Shown here: one piece after another, positions 21,501 through 32,993 of the stretch
Numbering within the stretch: position 1 is the stretch's first letter
Layout of the letters: each line of letters begins with the position of its first letter
Assembly (NCBI RefSeq): GCF_000001735.4
Contig: NC_003075.7
Coordinates: 2,171,001 to 2,235,000 of the forward strand
DNA length: 64,000 nt
Reading direction: 5' to 3'
Origin: Arabidopsis thaliana
Taxonomy: Eukaryota > Streptophyta > Magnoliopsida > Brassicales > Brassicaceae
The notes under the pieces: generated by a model
Told to the model about the DNA's origin: nothing
Database searches by the model: none
What the model saw: only the letters and a program-made list of their open reading frames with translations
Made by a program: the position numbers and the translations under genes

Positions 21501-22775
21501 TAATCTCTCGTGGGACTTATGGCAAATGGACGTCAAGAACGCCTTTCTTCAAGGAGAGCTAGAAGAAGAAGTGTATATGACTCCACCACCGGGACTAGAA
21601 GATTCCATTGCTCCGGGTAAAGTTTTGCGACTTCGGAAGGCAATTTATGGCTTGAAACAATCTCCTAGAGCTTGGTACCATAATTTAAGTACCACACTAA
21701 AGGGAAAAGGGTTCAAGAAATCCGAAGCCGATCACACTCTCTTCACACTTCAATCCGATCAAGGTATTATTGTTGCTCTCATCTATGTTGATAATATTAT
21801 CATCTCCGGAGACAACAAAGAAGGTATCCATGACACCAAACTCTTTCTTAAATCTACATTTGATATAAAAGACCTTGGTGAACTAAAGTATTTCTTAGGG
21901 ATTGAAGTATGTCGCTCTCCCGAGGGCTTATTTCTTTCACAAAGAAAATACACTCTTGATCTTTTGAATGAGACAGGAAAACTTGGTTCTAAACCGGCTA
22001 AGACACCTCTTGTTGATGGCTATACGGTCAAGCGAACCGGGGGGGGAAGAAGAAGAAGAATGCACCACTTGATCCGTTAGATGAACCATATGAAGATTTT
22101 GCTCAATACCGAATACTAGTTGGTAAGCTCATTTATTTGACCATTACACGACCCGATCTTTGTTTTGCAGTAAATCAAGTGAGTCAACACATGCATTCTC
22201 CCACCAAATATCATTGGAACATGTTGGAAAGGATTCTACGATACATTAAAGGGAGTCCGGGTCAAGGGATATGGATGGGGAAGAATGATAGTACCTAGAT
22301 AGTCGGGTATTGTGATGCGGATTATGGTGGAGACACCACCGATAGGAAGTCAACAATGGGCTATTGCACATTCATTGGAGAAAACTTAGTCACTTGGAAG
22401 ACAAAGAAGCAAAAGATCGTTTCTTGCTCAAGCGCGGAATCGGAGTACCGGGCGATGAGGAAACTAACGAATGAACTCACGTGGCTCAAGGCACTTCTCA
22501 AGGACTTTGGAATTGAATCATCAAGCCCGATCACTATGCATTGTGATAATCAAGCGGCAATACACATTGCTACCAACTCAGTTTTCCATGAAAGAACCAA
22601 ACATATTGAGGTGGATTGCCACAAGGTACGGGAGAAGATAGAAGAAGGAATGATTCTACCGTGTTATACGGACACCAAAGACAACTTGGCGGACATCTTT
22701 ACAAAGGGGGCAAGTCTCAAAGTTTGTGAACACATCTACAACAAACTTGGACTTGTTGATCTTACACGTCCTTGA
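18515..22775 (+). pseudogene. Copia-1 gag-pol, four frameshifts and one stop
   Basis: Gag begins at 18515 (MENPKPAITSVVLKGENY) with a UBN2-type domain and a knuckle CDHCKKKGHMKDKC at about residues 241-254. The protease motif VIDSGASHHM is near residue 330. The frame shifts near 19785; then come the zinc-binding pre-integrase region (WHARLGHPHA...CESCILGKHC) and an integrase core with HSDVW, RSDNGGEYTS and PQQNGVAERKN. It shifts again near 20685 and 21090. The RT follows, with YVDN (21784-21795) in place of the catalytic YVDD. A fourth shift lies near 22040 in a G-run, and a TAG at 22296-22298. The RNase H end (SSAESEYRAM, FHERTKHIEVDCH) closes at 22775. No functional polyprotein can be made. 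Confidence 0.93.
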
Positions 22776-22924
22776 TGATCTTCCCTAATCCATGGTCATT
22801 ACACTCTTTTTCCCTTAACATAGTTTTCTCCCATGTGGTTTTTCTATGTTAAGGTTTTTAATGAGGTAATGTATCATGGGTTCCAAGCTTAACCCATTCA
22901 TCATAGGCTAAGCTTGAGGGGGAG

Positions 22925-23314
22925 TATTAGTCAAGTAACACACATGGATCATGGGCTTAGAGTTAACAAGAAGAAGAGAAGTTGATGAGCCCATTAACCC
23001 CTTCTAGAAGTGCGATTAGAGCCGTTAGAAGGGAGAAGAGAGGAGAGTCACGGGTAGGCTAAGGTTTCATCTTAGCCATGGTCAAGTCACTATCACTCTA
23101 GAGAAAAGTCGTCTACTCTCTCTTCATGTCTCTTTCATTTTGTTTTGTTTGTTGTAAAGGGAACCCTAGTGTCTCCCTATATAAAAGTCTTGTTCCCTAC
23201 ATTGTAACCAATCTAATCTAAGTAATATCTTCACTTCCTATTCTTGGCTCTTCTCTCCTCTATAAACTTCATACTTCTCCATACTTCTCATACTCTTTTC
23301 CGCATATTCTAACA
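22925..23314 (+). repeat. Copia-1 3' LTR
   Basis: Identical in sequence and length (390 bp) to 17979-18368 by direct reading. It is preceded by the purine tract at 22916-22924 and followed by the GTTTG duplication. Confidence 0.95.
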
Positions 23315-26300
23315 GTTTGCTGCTTCGTTTGTTCTCTGCATCGAAACAGACTCGATGAAGCTGCTGTTTGGTGAAGTGTTTTTTGTCTGACATTGTCACT
23401 TTCGTTTGACTTGGCTATAGAACTATGTTTTGAGAATTTCAAGAGTTTTTGGAATCTTGGAAATGAGATCTCTCCAAGAATATAAATATCTTCTTCTGGT
23501 TCATTGTGGTTTCATAGGAATCTGCTCTCAAAGTTGGCTGTTTGCACAGAGTTTTATTCCGGATGTGTGTTGACATTTTGCCATAACTTTTGAACCAGCT
23601 GCAGATGCTTCAGAACAAGAGTTTTGTGTTCGTGGAGAAGCTTCAGTGCAACTTGATGAAGTCTATACTAGCTCAAAGAAGAAAAAACATGGATTAGTGG
23701 TTGTTCTTAAACAATTTCTTTGGAGTTGAAGTATGAACAACATGTCGAATTTTGTTAAGTAGGATTGTGGCTGGTTTTGATTCACGGCGGGTAATGAAGC
23801 TGTCAAGGAAGAGGGGAGAAGAAGGTTGGACTCTTGTGTGCTTATGACTAGCTGAAGAAAACTGAGATGTTTCGGAAAATACTGCAACTGGAGAGTGATT
23901 AAGTCAAGATTATGAATATCAAAGTCAAAGACATGTTGAAGATTCAAAATTGAGAGGTTTGAAGTCTTGATTTTTCCGCTGCAAATTACAAGGTACTTGT
24001 GATATTCATGTCTGATGTTTTTAAGGAAGTGTCTCTATGAGCATAAGAAACTTAGCATGTTGTGATCAATCTGAGGTAACATTCCAGAGTGGTGTAACTC
24101 CGGTTCAGTTCTGTAAGGTTAGCTGAAGTGACATCTGCAAGGAGATGTTGGTCGGGATCAATCTGAGGTAAAAATATTCAAAGTTGAGTAACTCCGGTTA
24201 AGTATTAGCCCAGGAAGCTGAAGTGTCTTATGCTACGTAAAGGCTGTGTCAAGATGTTGTTGTGGCTAAAGGATGGTTCACACAAAAGTAGAAGATTAAT
24301 AGAAGGAAGTGGCACTTGAAGCTGTTTTTAGAACTTGTGTGATTGGGAGTGACTGCATGATGAAACATGACATTGGAAGTGACTTAAGATTTCTAAACGA
24401 ATTCATTGGTAGACAGTCCTGTACGCGCAACTGCTGAGAAAAAGTCAAGAGGGAAAAGCAAAGGAGAATTCTACGTGATGATTCACTCTAGATGAGAAGT
24501 TTGTCGGCGTCAGCCTAAATTTTGAATACATCGTGTTAAGTTTCTGTTGCAACTACAAAGATTCAGTGTAGGTTACATTTTCCACTTCAAAAAATTACTG
24601 TCATGTGCGTACGGCAGGCTCAGATCCTGTTCCTATTGGCGACAGCGGTACCTTTTTGAAAATGGAACAACTACTAAGCTTGAGGTTATATGGCTCGTGA
24701 CAAGGAAACGTTTTTTGGATTCACACAAGAGAATGAAAGCGATCTCCTCACAAGGGTAAAAGAGAAAGGCAGCAAGTATGACATTAAAGAAAGTTGTTAA
24801 AACAGAAGAATGTCACTGGATTAGTTGGTGTAAAATTATCTAGTAAGGCTCTGTTTAAACATGATGGTTGGAATTGTGTCAAGGTGGTTTGGTACCTTGA
24901 TAAAGTACCCTTTGGTTCAAGTTTACTGCAAATAATTCAAGAAGCAGTCTGTTCAAAGAGAAAGACTGAAGGTATGTAGTTTTGTGACTTTTCTTGTGCT
25001 ATAACAGAGTTATTTATGGGAGAGAGAAATTGTTTACAAGACGACCAAACAGAAATTGTCTGCAAGCATGCCAAGTTTTTTTTTAACCAAGGAGAATGAT
25101 TCAAAGAGAGTAATAACCCTCAGTTTTAGATGGGGAATATTGCAGATGGCTTGATTTGTACAAGAGAAGTTATTTTAGATAACAGTTAGCTTGGTGCTTG
25201 AGCTAACTAAGAAGCTTAGTGAAGTTATGATTTTGAGAACAAGCTGCATTTGGAGACAGCGACTAGGTGTGTTCCAGCTTGCTTGAGTTTGTTACATGAT
25301 CATATCTCTTGGATTAATTCTGGAAAAGAAGGCTTGCAGTGTCAGTTATGGTTGTGGGCGTAGAAATTTTGGTTGTGCGTTTTGGTAAAGAATCTGATTC
25401 TCTGATTAGGATTGATAGAAGAATTTCATGATAATAAGATCATTTTGATGGTTGTATCAGCAAGGAAGTATCTATTCAAGATTGTGTGTTCCTAAGAAGA
25501 GAAAAGCAGGTTTGAGTTGAAGCTTATTTTCTGCAGACTGTTTAAACAAGAAATCCTGGATAACATGAAAGGTTTTAGATGCAAGAAAACATGGGCTTAT
25601 GTTTTCAAGATGGATTCTTCTGACAGTGTCTATGTATTCCGAGTAGAACGCTAGCAAGTAGTCAAGTAGCTATCACTTATGTCGGTCGCTTTGTGAAGTT
25701 AGAGGTGTTTTGTGGTCTTTCACATATTTTTAAGCTCCATCAAGGGGAGATACTGATGGATACTGGTTTTGTATGAGTGAGATGTAAAACTCAGTTCACA
25801 AGCATCCAAGCAGGGATAAGAATGTGATGCAATGGTGCAGGGGTAGTGTTTTTTGCCGTGTTGTTGCATATATGGACGTTTCGGTTGATGGAGCTTGGTT
25901 GGTTTACTCTAAACTGATGCATATTTGGTTTGAGAATTGATATCTATGTTGGATTATTTTATTGGGCCAACTCTTGAAGATTATGTGACAAAGACGTAAA
26001 GATCTGATGGGCGTTGTTGTTTTTGGTTGTCATAACGCTGAAGAAAAAGACGTAAACACGGTTATTCAGATTGTGAAGTATCCTCTAACAGGTATGATTA
26101 AGGTCATTCTGGACTAAGTGTTTTAACAGTGTTTTCTCACTCAAGCAGGGGGAGATTGAGAAGGTTCAGCGAACAGATTGTAAGCACAATGATATAGGAT
26201 TCATGGAGAGCTTTATATCTTGATTATTGAGTGGTATGCGTGCTTTACATGGAGAGCTTGAGTTGTAAAACTCAGTTAAAAACGGAGAGATTGAAAGTGC

Positions 26301-27164
26301 AGATATTGTTGGGACAGTATTGAAGTACAACCGATGAGATCGAGAGTAAGTCGTTCGTGACGTAACGTAGAAGCAAAAAGGCCATGTGGTTCATGGGCCT
26401 TTATTCAAGTTAAGCCCAATTGCTTGTAGAGACTTGAAGCGTGGCTTAAGTCGTCTAGGGTTTTTGGCACTTGATATATAAACTAAGAGATAGCAACATG
26501 AAGAGTTGCACGTCTAGGGTTTATTAAGAGATGCACACTTGTGTGTGGCGTCGTCCCACCAAATACAGATGATGATCTTTTGGTGGTATTCCTTTGGAAT
26601 CTGCAGCCGTTAGAGAAGACGGTGATGCACCGGCTGCCGGGTGGTAGTCAAGACATGTGTGGCTTGATACTGTTTCCAAAGTCCATCTAGAAAAGAGTGG
26701 TAGGCAATAGTTATGCTGTAATATCATATGCAATTGTATTTGCAATCTTGTTCTAATGGAATTGTTTCTGGACTAGGTCCCGGAGATGTAGGTTGTTACC
26801 GAACCCCGTTAACAAATCTCTGCGTGTCTTTACTTTATGCTTCTTACACTCATTACACGCTAATATCGTACAAACACATAGACCTAGCACACACATAGTA
26901 ACTATACCTCCATCCGCCAATCCTTTTCCGCCACGTCCTCCGATGGTGAAGGTGAAACTCCACCACCTTCACCCACCACTCCTCTACCAGCTTCACCCAA
27001 CACTCCTCCACCAGCTTCACCCACCACTCCTCAGCCACAGCCTGAGCCTCTTGTTCCTTCCCCTGAAGTTCCACCAGAGCCCCCAACCAATGAAGACAAC
27101 GAACGTACTTCTGTGATCTTCACTTTCCGTGGTGAATTCCTCGGTCGATGGGAGCAAAGGTCAG

Positions 27165-27714
27165 TGAAATTCCGGATGAACCAAGAATCGTATTCCCCAA
27201 ACTCAGAACCACTGAGTATCACTTTATTAGAAATCTGATTAAGAAGTTTACAACTACCTTAATTGGTTTTACACAAGATCTAAACTACTTTAGCTTGTCA
27301 CCAGAGATTTCCCTAAACACACAAGAGCAGATCACAAGAACACACTCTTTGATCTCTCTAGAATTCCAATCAGACTAAACCTTAGTCTCTAATAATAAAA
27401 AGCGTTGCACTAGCTTTTCACTCACAATCACGGCCAAGTCTAACAAGAACCTTAGCACCTCTATTTATACTATCGAGGTCTTTGGTCTTCTAGGTTAGCC
27501 TTCGAGATCTTGGATCACTCCAAATCTTCGCGTGAATATCTCCTCTCCAAACTGAACTCATCCTGTTGTGATCTCCACGTCATTCGTTCATTTGGCGGCA
27601 TATCCACGTCAGCATCAATTACTTGATCTTCACTTTAGTCTTCTGAAACAGCTTCCAGCTTGTTCCAGCAATCAGCACTCCTTCTGGTTTGTCCTGACAG
27701 AGGGTGCACTAACA
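27165..27714 (-). repeat. Copia-2 3' LTR
   Basis: On minus it starts TGTTAGTGCACCC and ends GAATTTCA. It differs from the other LTR at about seven positions (for example near 27301, 27400, 27412 and 27609-27619). The end sits against GTCAG at 27160-27164. Confidence 0.93.
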
Positions 27715-29350
27715 ATCTCCCCCTTTTTGATACAATTTGTCAATTCAAGCAATCCTGCAAGAAACCCCTCAAAGAAAACTCACAAGCACACATCAAGGCA
27801 TAGAGATAATAAGCAGCGGAAATAAACAATAGAGGGTCTCATCATAGATTGCATAAACAAGTTTTTAAGGTTCAAAATACATCATCCAGTACTTAGAAAC
27901 AAAAACCTACTAAAACCAAAAGGACATGATTAACAAACACAGCTTAAAAACTCCTCCTTAATCCTAAACTCCCCCACAACTAGATCTAGCTTTCTTCGTT
28001 ATCAACATCTAGAGAGTTTACAAATGAATTAGAGTTCTCAGGGACTAGTTCATAATCTCCCCCTGCTTGCATGACATAATTGATCAAAAACTCTATCTAG
28101 ACACTCTACCAATTAAACCAGACACTGAGTACAGGACAAGGACACCATACCTTCCATACGTGTCGTTATTGTCGTCAACAAAGTAGAGACATATCTCAAA
28201 TCTACAGGTAAGGATGTGCGAAACACATACTCTAGATTAAACATCTTTCGCATACGCCGGGCATTGCTGCGTGTTCTCCCATCGCTAGGGTTTCGGCGTG
28301 AGAGCTCAATTTTCTGGGTTTTCTCACTTGTTTCATTCGATAGATCCCTTTATGCAAACCATAGAAACTCAAAACCAAAAATCAGTGCTAACCGGATTTT
28401 GGTCCGGTCAAATCTCATAAAACACAATAACCACCATAAAACAAAATCGAACAACCCAATTAGCTTATAGAATTGAACTAAGTACCACTGAAAATTAACT
28501 CATTTTTCTGAAGCCATCTTGATATACACAGAACAAGTCCCCATTAGTATCAGCACAGTAATAACCATCTCTCCCTCATACTGAGGTCCAGAACTGTCCC
28601 AGAGGTGATTGTACAATACTAAGCTCATTGTAACTTGATTCAAAAAAATTTAGAACATAATCTGCTGACACAACACAAAAGAGACTGTTGATTCTCCAAG
28701 AGTAGTCTTCACAACGTCATATCTCAGAGTGTTAGCGAGTCCTTTTAACAAGGAGTGTGACAGACTGTGCAGCAACATTCAGGCTATTGATGAATTACCA
28801 GTCTGATCTTTTGTATTCAGAACTTATTGTTGTTTCTTACTGCTCCTTTCTACAGAGAGACGAGATGTCAGCGAGAGAACTTGTTTTTCCACCCCCCTTA
28901 TTTTTTTTTATTTTTTTATTTCTCTTGTCTTGTTGCAGAGTGTAATGATGCTCTTTATTACTTGTTCTCTCAATATTTTTGTTTGACATCCCTTCTCTCC
29001 AAAGTGTAGGTGAACAAGATTTCTCCTTTGTTCCCATCGGGTTAGTGACAAGATTTCTCCTTTGTCCCCCGTGTCTTAGATAAGCTCATGCTTCATCTTA
29101 TGAAATGAAATGCTTCTTTTCTGCCCCTTTCTGCATTTCATCCCTTCCTTAATGCTCTACACACTGTGTCTGTCACACACTTTACTGACTTTGCATCTCC
29201 GAACCATGTAGGGTAGCTCTTTCTCTTGGTGAACTTTTTACAGCAGAAGATTTGAAAACCGGTTATGACACTTTGTAAAATAGATATGAAAACTTGCTTC
29301 TCACTGTACAACCAACCCTGTTTCAGCATAAACACTCATCAAGAAGATAG
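27715..29350 (-). other. Copia-2 3' non-coding interior with repeated purine-tract motifs
   Basis: About 1.6 kb between the gag-pol stop and the 3' LTR. No ORF of note on minus. Complements of purine tracts (CTCCCCC) recur at about 27716, 27968 and 28058 on plus. Multiple purine tracts before the 3' LTR are a described Sirevirus trait. No envelope-like frame is visible. Confidence 0.6.
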
Positions 29351-32300
29351 TTAGACTTCACCAATACCTAGGGACTTTAGCAAGTTCACAAACATGTTCA
29401 AGTCCAAAGGCTTAGTGAAAATATCAGCAAGTTGAATTTCAGTAGGCACATGTTCTACGGTAATTTGTTTTTCTTCAACTAATTCTCTAACAAAATGATG
29501 TCTTATAGCTATGTGTTTAGTGATTGAGTGTTGTACCGGATTCTTAGATATGGCAATAGCACTTTCATTATCACATTTAACAAGTAAAGGGTCAGAAAAA
29601 GACATACCGTAATCCAAACCCATGTGTTTCATCCAAAGAATTTTAGTACTGCAGCTGCAGAGGTTGGTAGTGCTCATAGGAGTTTCAACTGGATTGCTGG
29701 AACACATATCGAAGCGTTTCACCAGGTTCTGAGCATAGGTGCTTTGCGAGATAGCAATCCCTTCATTAATCTGATTGATTTGCAACCCCCGAAAGTACTT
29801 AAGTTCGCCTACCATACTCAACCTGAACTCAGTTGTCATTGTCTTCACAAACGCTTTGACCAACTTGTCGAATGTGCCTCCAATCCTCACATAAACATGA
29901 TTTATCACATAACATGCTGTACTGATAGCCTCTGTCCAGAATTTTTCAGGAACTCCATGTCCATGAATCATGGCTCTGGCCATCTCTTGAAAAGTCTGAT
30001 TCTTTCTCTCAACAACACCTACAACTCTCTTGTGTTGGACTCTAATCTGTTTACCTTGATTGTAGGCATCATACACAATTTTCTCTATGTGTTTCAGCTC
30101 TTGTACTCCTCTAACCATTTCTTTGCTCACTATTTCTGACATGCTCCTCGCATTCATGTGACCAAGACGTTGATGCCATACCACTGGATCCTCCTTTTCA
30201 GCTCTAAGACACTCTTTAGGTTCTTCCCACATGTAGCAATTGTTCCCAGTTCTAACTCCAGTGAGAGTGTTTTGGTTCTTCTCGTTTGTAGCCCAGCATT
30301 TTACACTATTGAAACTCACAGTCAGCCCTTCATCACATAGCTGACTCACACTAATCAGATTTGCAGTAAGCCCTTCGACAAAGTACACATTTGTAAGCTG
30401 AGGCTTTTCTGCTTTAGTCAAATCACCTTTTCCCTTGATTTTTCTTTTATCCCCACCTCCAAAAGTAACTTTACTTTCCTTGACAGAGGTGTAATTTTCA
30501 AGATTGGATTGACTTCCTACCATATGTCTGGATGCTCCACTGTCAAAATACCATGGTTTCTTTATTCCTTCTTCAATCGAGGTGTATGCTACATGACAAT
30601 AGAGATCCTCCCTTCTGACATACATCTTGGAGGTTCTTCCTTGATATGGATATAGTTTTCCTTGTCTCTTCAGCTTATTCAACCTAGCAGCATACCTGTA
30701 GCAATATCTCTGAATATGACCATGTCTTCCACAGTAGTAACATTCGTAACCTGTCACAGTTCTCCGGGATTGATAGTGATCGTGATTCTGGTACACGCGT
30801 CTTGCTGGAACAGCATCATAGTTGCTTCGAAAACCTGTTTGACTTTTTGTTGGAGCAGCAGCTTCGCTTCGTACAAAATTCGTCTTTGTACCTGATCCAG
30901 CACCATTGTATCCTAAACCAAAATTTGATTTTCCCACTCTTCCAGCAGCAAGTATACTATCCAAATCTTTTGTTCCACTGTTCAGCATGTGGATGTTCTT
31001 GCGAGTGTCACTAAGCTCTTGAGAAAGTTCTCTGTTTTTCTCTTCAGCCACACTGCATTTCTGAATCAGCTCAGAGTTCTTCTGATTTGCAGCAGTTAAC
31101 TCTCCTTTCAGCTTTTCTGTTAGTTCTTGAACTTTTAGCTTCTCTTCCAGCCAGGCAACTTTCTCTTTACTCAGCATCAACCAGCTGTCATACAGTTTCC
31201 TGAACTCTTCATTGATGTTAACGTCCTTTTCGATGTCAGAATCCTCATCAGCTGAGTTGTCCTCATCCTCACCATCTGCTTCACTATCTGAACTTTCATC
31301 TTTTTCTTCAATGATTCCTACAAAAGACACGAAACCTTTTATATAATCTTCCGAGTCTCCATCATTTGAGTCACTTTCACTTTCAGAACTGCAGGATTTA
31401 TCAGGCTTAGACTTTGATCCAACACAGTCGAACTTAGTGTGTCCAAGACCATTACACTCAGAGCACTTGAGATCTTTTCTCTTTAAGGAGGGACATTCAG
31501 CTTTAATATGTCCGTATCCTTGACATTCATGACATTGAATCTCATCCCTTTTTGAACTTCGGTCTCGATATCTATCAGTTCCCTGATTTCTTCCGAATCC
31601 TTTCTTCTCAACTCTCCTCATTGCTCTACTGAAGTCTTTTGCCATCATGCTCATTGTATCCTTCAATTCCTGTATCTCATTCTTCTTTGCCGATGCTGCT
31701 AAAGCAAGTCCTTTGGAGTAACCTCCCTTTCCGGAAGTGATTTCTAATTCATATGCTTGGAGCATTCCCACTACTTCTTCAAAATCGATTGAGTCAGTGT
31801 CCAACGACGTTCCCATGGCCGTTCTCTTACTTTCAAACCTTGATGGGAGACACCTCAACAGTTTCTTGACCAGTTTCTTATCTTTGTATTTCTTTCCTAG
31901 ATTGTGTGCTTCACTCGCTATGGCACTGATTTTCCCACTGAACTCCTCAATGTTCTCTGTTTCTTCCATACTGAGATTTTCAAACTGAGATGCTAACATG
32001 TCGATTCTGGATCTTTTGACACTACTTGTCCCTTCATATGCTTTAGCAAGTTTATCCCATGCTTCTTTAGCTGATTCACAGTTTTGAATCCGCTTGAATT
32101 GATTTTGATTCACGAAGTTGAATATCAAAGACAGTGCCCTTGAATTAGCTTTGGCCTTTGCCTCTTCTGCATCATTCCATTGATCTTTAGTTTTTAGCAC
32201 ATCTTCTCCATCTTCTCCCTTGATGACCGGAGCCTTCCACCCAATGCTCGTAGCAATCCAAGCTTCCTTTCCTAGACCACGTATGAGAGCTCTCATCTTC

Positions 32301-32413
32301 ACTTTCCAGTGTCCATAATTTCCTTTTTCCAACATGATTGTTTTACCGACCGCAACGAACTCTTTGGGGTAGTCCATCCTCTCCGTAGGATCTGCACCTG
32401 TTGTTAAGTACAA
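29351..32413 (-). CDS. Copia-2 gag-pol, one 1020-codon frame lacking most of integrase and the RT core
   Basis: The frame starts at 32413, just inside the 5' LTR and primer site. In order it holds a DUF4219/UBN2 Gag (about residues 20-230), two close knuckles (CHECQGYGHIKAEC, CSECNGLGHTKFDC, about 290-330), an acidic Ser/Asp/Glu tract, a coiled coil (about 405-490), a third knuckle (CYYCGRHGHIQRYC), the protease motif YFDSGASRHMVG and the pre-integrase HHCC start WHQRLGHMNA. It then passes directly to VVERKNQTFQEMARAM, so most of the DDE core is gone. Next comes FVKTMTTEFRLSMVGELKY, so the RT palm with YVDD is gone too. It ends with the RNase H part (KCDNESAIAISKN, LADIFTKPL). Gag and protease could be made; integrase and RT could not. 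Confidence 0.88.
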   Translation of the reverse strand: MYLTTGADPTERMDYPKEFVAVGKTIMLEKGNYGHWKVKMRALIRGLGKEAWIATSIGWKAPVIKGEDGEDVLKTKDQWNDAEEAKAKANSRALSLIFNFVNQNQFKRIQNCESAKEAWDKLAKAYEGTSSVKRSRIDMLASQFENLSMEETENIEEFSGKISAIASEAHNLGKKYKDKKLVKKLLRCLPSRFESKRTAMGTSLDTDSIDFEEVVGMLQAYELEITSGKGGYSKGLALAASAKKNEIQELKDTMSMMAKDFSRAMRRVEKKGFGRNQGTDRYRDRSSKRDEIQCHECQGYGHIKAECPSLKRKDLKCSECNGLGHTKFDCVGSKSKPDKSCSSESESDSNDGDSEDYIKGFVSFVGIIEEKDESSDSEADGEDEDNSADEDSDIEKDVNINEEFRKLYDSWLMLSKEKVAWLEEKLKVQELTEKLKGELTAANQKNSELIQKCSVAEEKNRELSQELSDTRKNIHMLNSGTKDLDSILAAGRVGKSNFGLGYNGAGSGTKTNFVRSEAAAPTKSQTGFRSNYDAVPARRVYQNHDHYQSRRTVTGYECYYCGRHGHIQRYCYRYAARLNKLKRQGKLYPYQGRTSKMYVRREDLYCHVAYTSIEEGIKKPWYFDSGASRHMVGSQSNLENYTSVKESKVTFGGGDKRKIKGKGDLTKAEKPQLTNVYFVEGLTANLISVSQLCDEGLTVSFNSVKCWATNEKNQNTLTGVRTGNNCYMWEEPKECLRAEKEDPVVWHQRLGHMNARSMSEIVSKEMVRGVQELKHIEKIVYDAYNQGKQIRVQHKRVVGVVERKNQTFQEMARAMIHGHGVPEKFWTEAISTACYVINHVYVRIGGTFDKLVKAFVKTMTTEFRLSMVGELKYFRGLQINQINEGIAISQSTYAQNLVKRFDMCSSNPVETPMSTTNLCSCSTKILWMKHMGLDYGMSFSDPLLVKCDNESAIAISKNPVQHSITKHIAIRHHFVRELVEEKQITVEHVPTEIQLADIFTKPLDLNMFVNLLKSLGIGEV

Positions 32414-32443
32414 CTTTGTTCAGATGCCCGCTCTGATACCAAA

Positions 32444-32993
32444 TGAAATTCCGGATGAACCAAGAATCGTATTCCCCAAACTCAGAACCACTGAGTATCA
32501 CTTTATTAGAAATCTGATTAAGAAGTTTACAACTACCTTAATTGGTTTTACACAAGATCTAAACTACTTTAGCTTGTCACCTGAGATTTTCCTAAACACA
32601 CAAGAGCAGATCACAAGAACACACTCTTTGATCTCTCTAGAATTCCAATCAGACTAAACCTTAGTCTCTAATAATGAAAAGCGTTGCCCTAGCTTTTCAC
32701 TCACAATCACGGCCAAGCCTAACAAGAACCTTAGCACCTCTATTTATACTATCGAGGTCTTTGGTCTTCTAGGTTAGCCTTCGAGATCTTGGATCACTCC
32801 AAATCTTCGCGTGAATATCTCCTCTCCAAACTGAACTCATCCTGTTGTGATCTCCACGTCATTCGTTCATTTGGCGGTATATCCACGTGAGCATCAATTA
32901 CTTGATCTTCACTTTAGTCTTCTGAAACAGCTTCCAGCTTGTTCCAGCAATCAGCACTCCTTCTGGTTTGTCCTGACAGAGGGTGCACTAACA
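32444..32993 (-). repeat. Copia-2 5' LTR (promoter LTR)
   Basis: 550 bp. A TATA box (TATAAATA on minus, 32741-32748) lies upstream of the gag start at 32413. It ends against the GTCAG duplication at 32994-32998. Confidence 0.93.

Larger units (their letters stand above)
17979..23314 (+). mobile_element. Copia-1: Ty1/copia LTR retrotransposon, identical LTRs, dead ORF
   Basis: Two 390-bp LTRs (17979-18368 and 22925-23314) bracket a 4.6-kb interior. The 5-bp target duplication GTTTG lies at 17974-17978 and 23315-23319. The primer-binding site TGGTATCAGAGC, complementary to initiator tRNA-Met, starts right after the 5' LTR at 18369. The polypurine tract GAGGGGGAG lies just before the 3' LTR. 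I compared the LTRs block by block and found no difference. The domain order gag, protease, integrase, RT, RNase H is that of Copia. Confidence 0.96.
17350..26860 (+). mobile_element. Non-coding LTR-type remnant (LARD-like), host of Copia-1
   Basis: Sequence on both sides of Copia-1 (17350-17973 and 23320-26860) has no gag-pol. It shows internal repeats: a block near 17690-17840 (CATCTTCTGGTTC, CTCAAAATTGGCTG) recurs diverged near 23395-23560, and an ATCAATCTGAGGTAA unit recurs at 24065 and 24157. Polypurine-like GGGGAGAT sites lie at 25745 and 26149. Beyond them is an LTR-like stretch (about 26310-26860) with a TATA-like GATATATAAA near 26473 and a GGTTGTTACCGAACCCCGTTAAC end-type region. 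No matching left LTR was found, so it is truncated or misjudged. Confidence 0.4.
27165..32993 (-). mobile_element. Copia-2: Ty1/copia retrotransposon (Sirevirus-like), contracted gag-pol
   Basis: Two 550-bp LTRs (27165-27714 and 32444-32993) are flanked by the target duplication GTCAG at 27160-27164 and 32994-32998. Orientation is minus: the complement of the primer-binding site (GCTCTGATACCA, 32430-32441) lies beside the right LTR, and the complement of the purine tract (ATCTCCCCCTTTTTG, 27715-27729) beside the left LTR. I count seven substitutions between the LTRs, about 1.3%. The long coiled-coil Gag with three zinc knuckles and extra purine-tract-like motifs upstream of the 3' LTR fit the Sirevirus lineage, but that is an inference. 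Confidence 0.94.

Noticed and set aside
26793-27116. 107-codon plus frame rich in His, Pro and Leu
   Set aside because: Out-of-frame reading of the Pro-rich part of the split acidic reading frame.
29624-30139. 171-codon plus frame
   Set aside because: Lies fully antisense to the Copia-2 gag-pol, which has clear domains.
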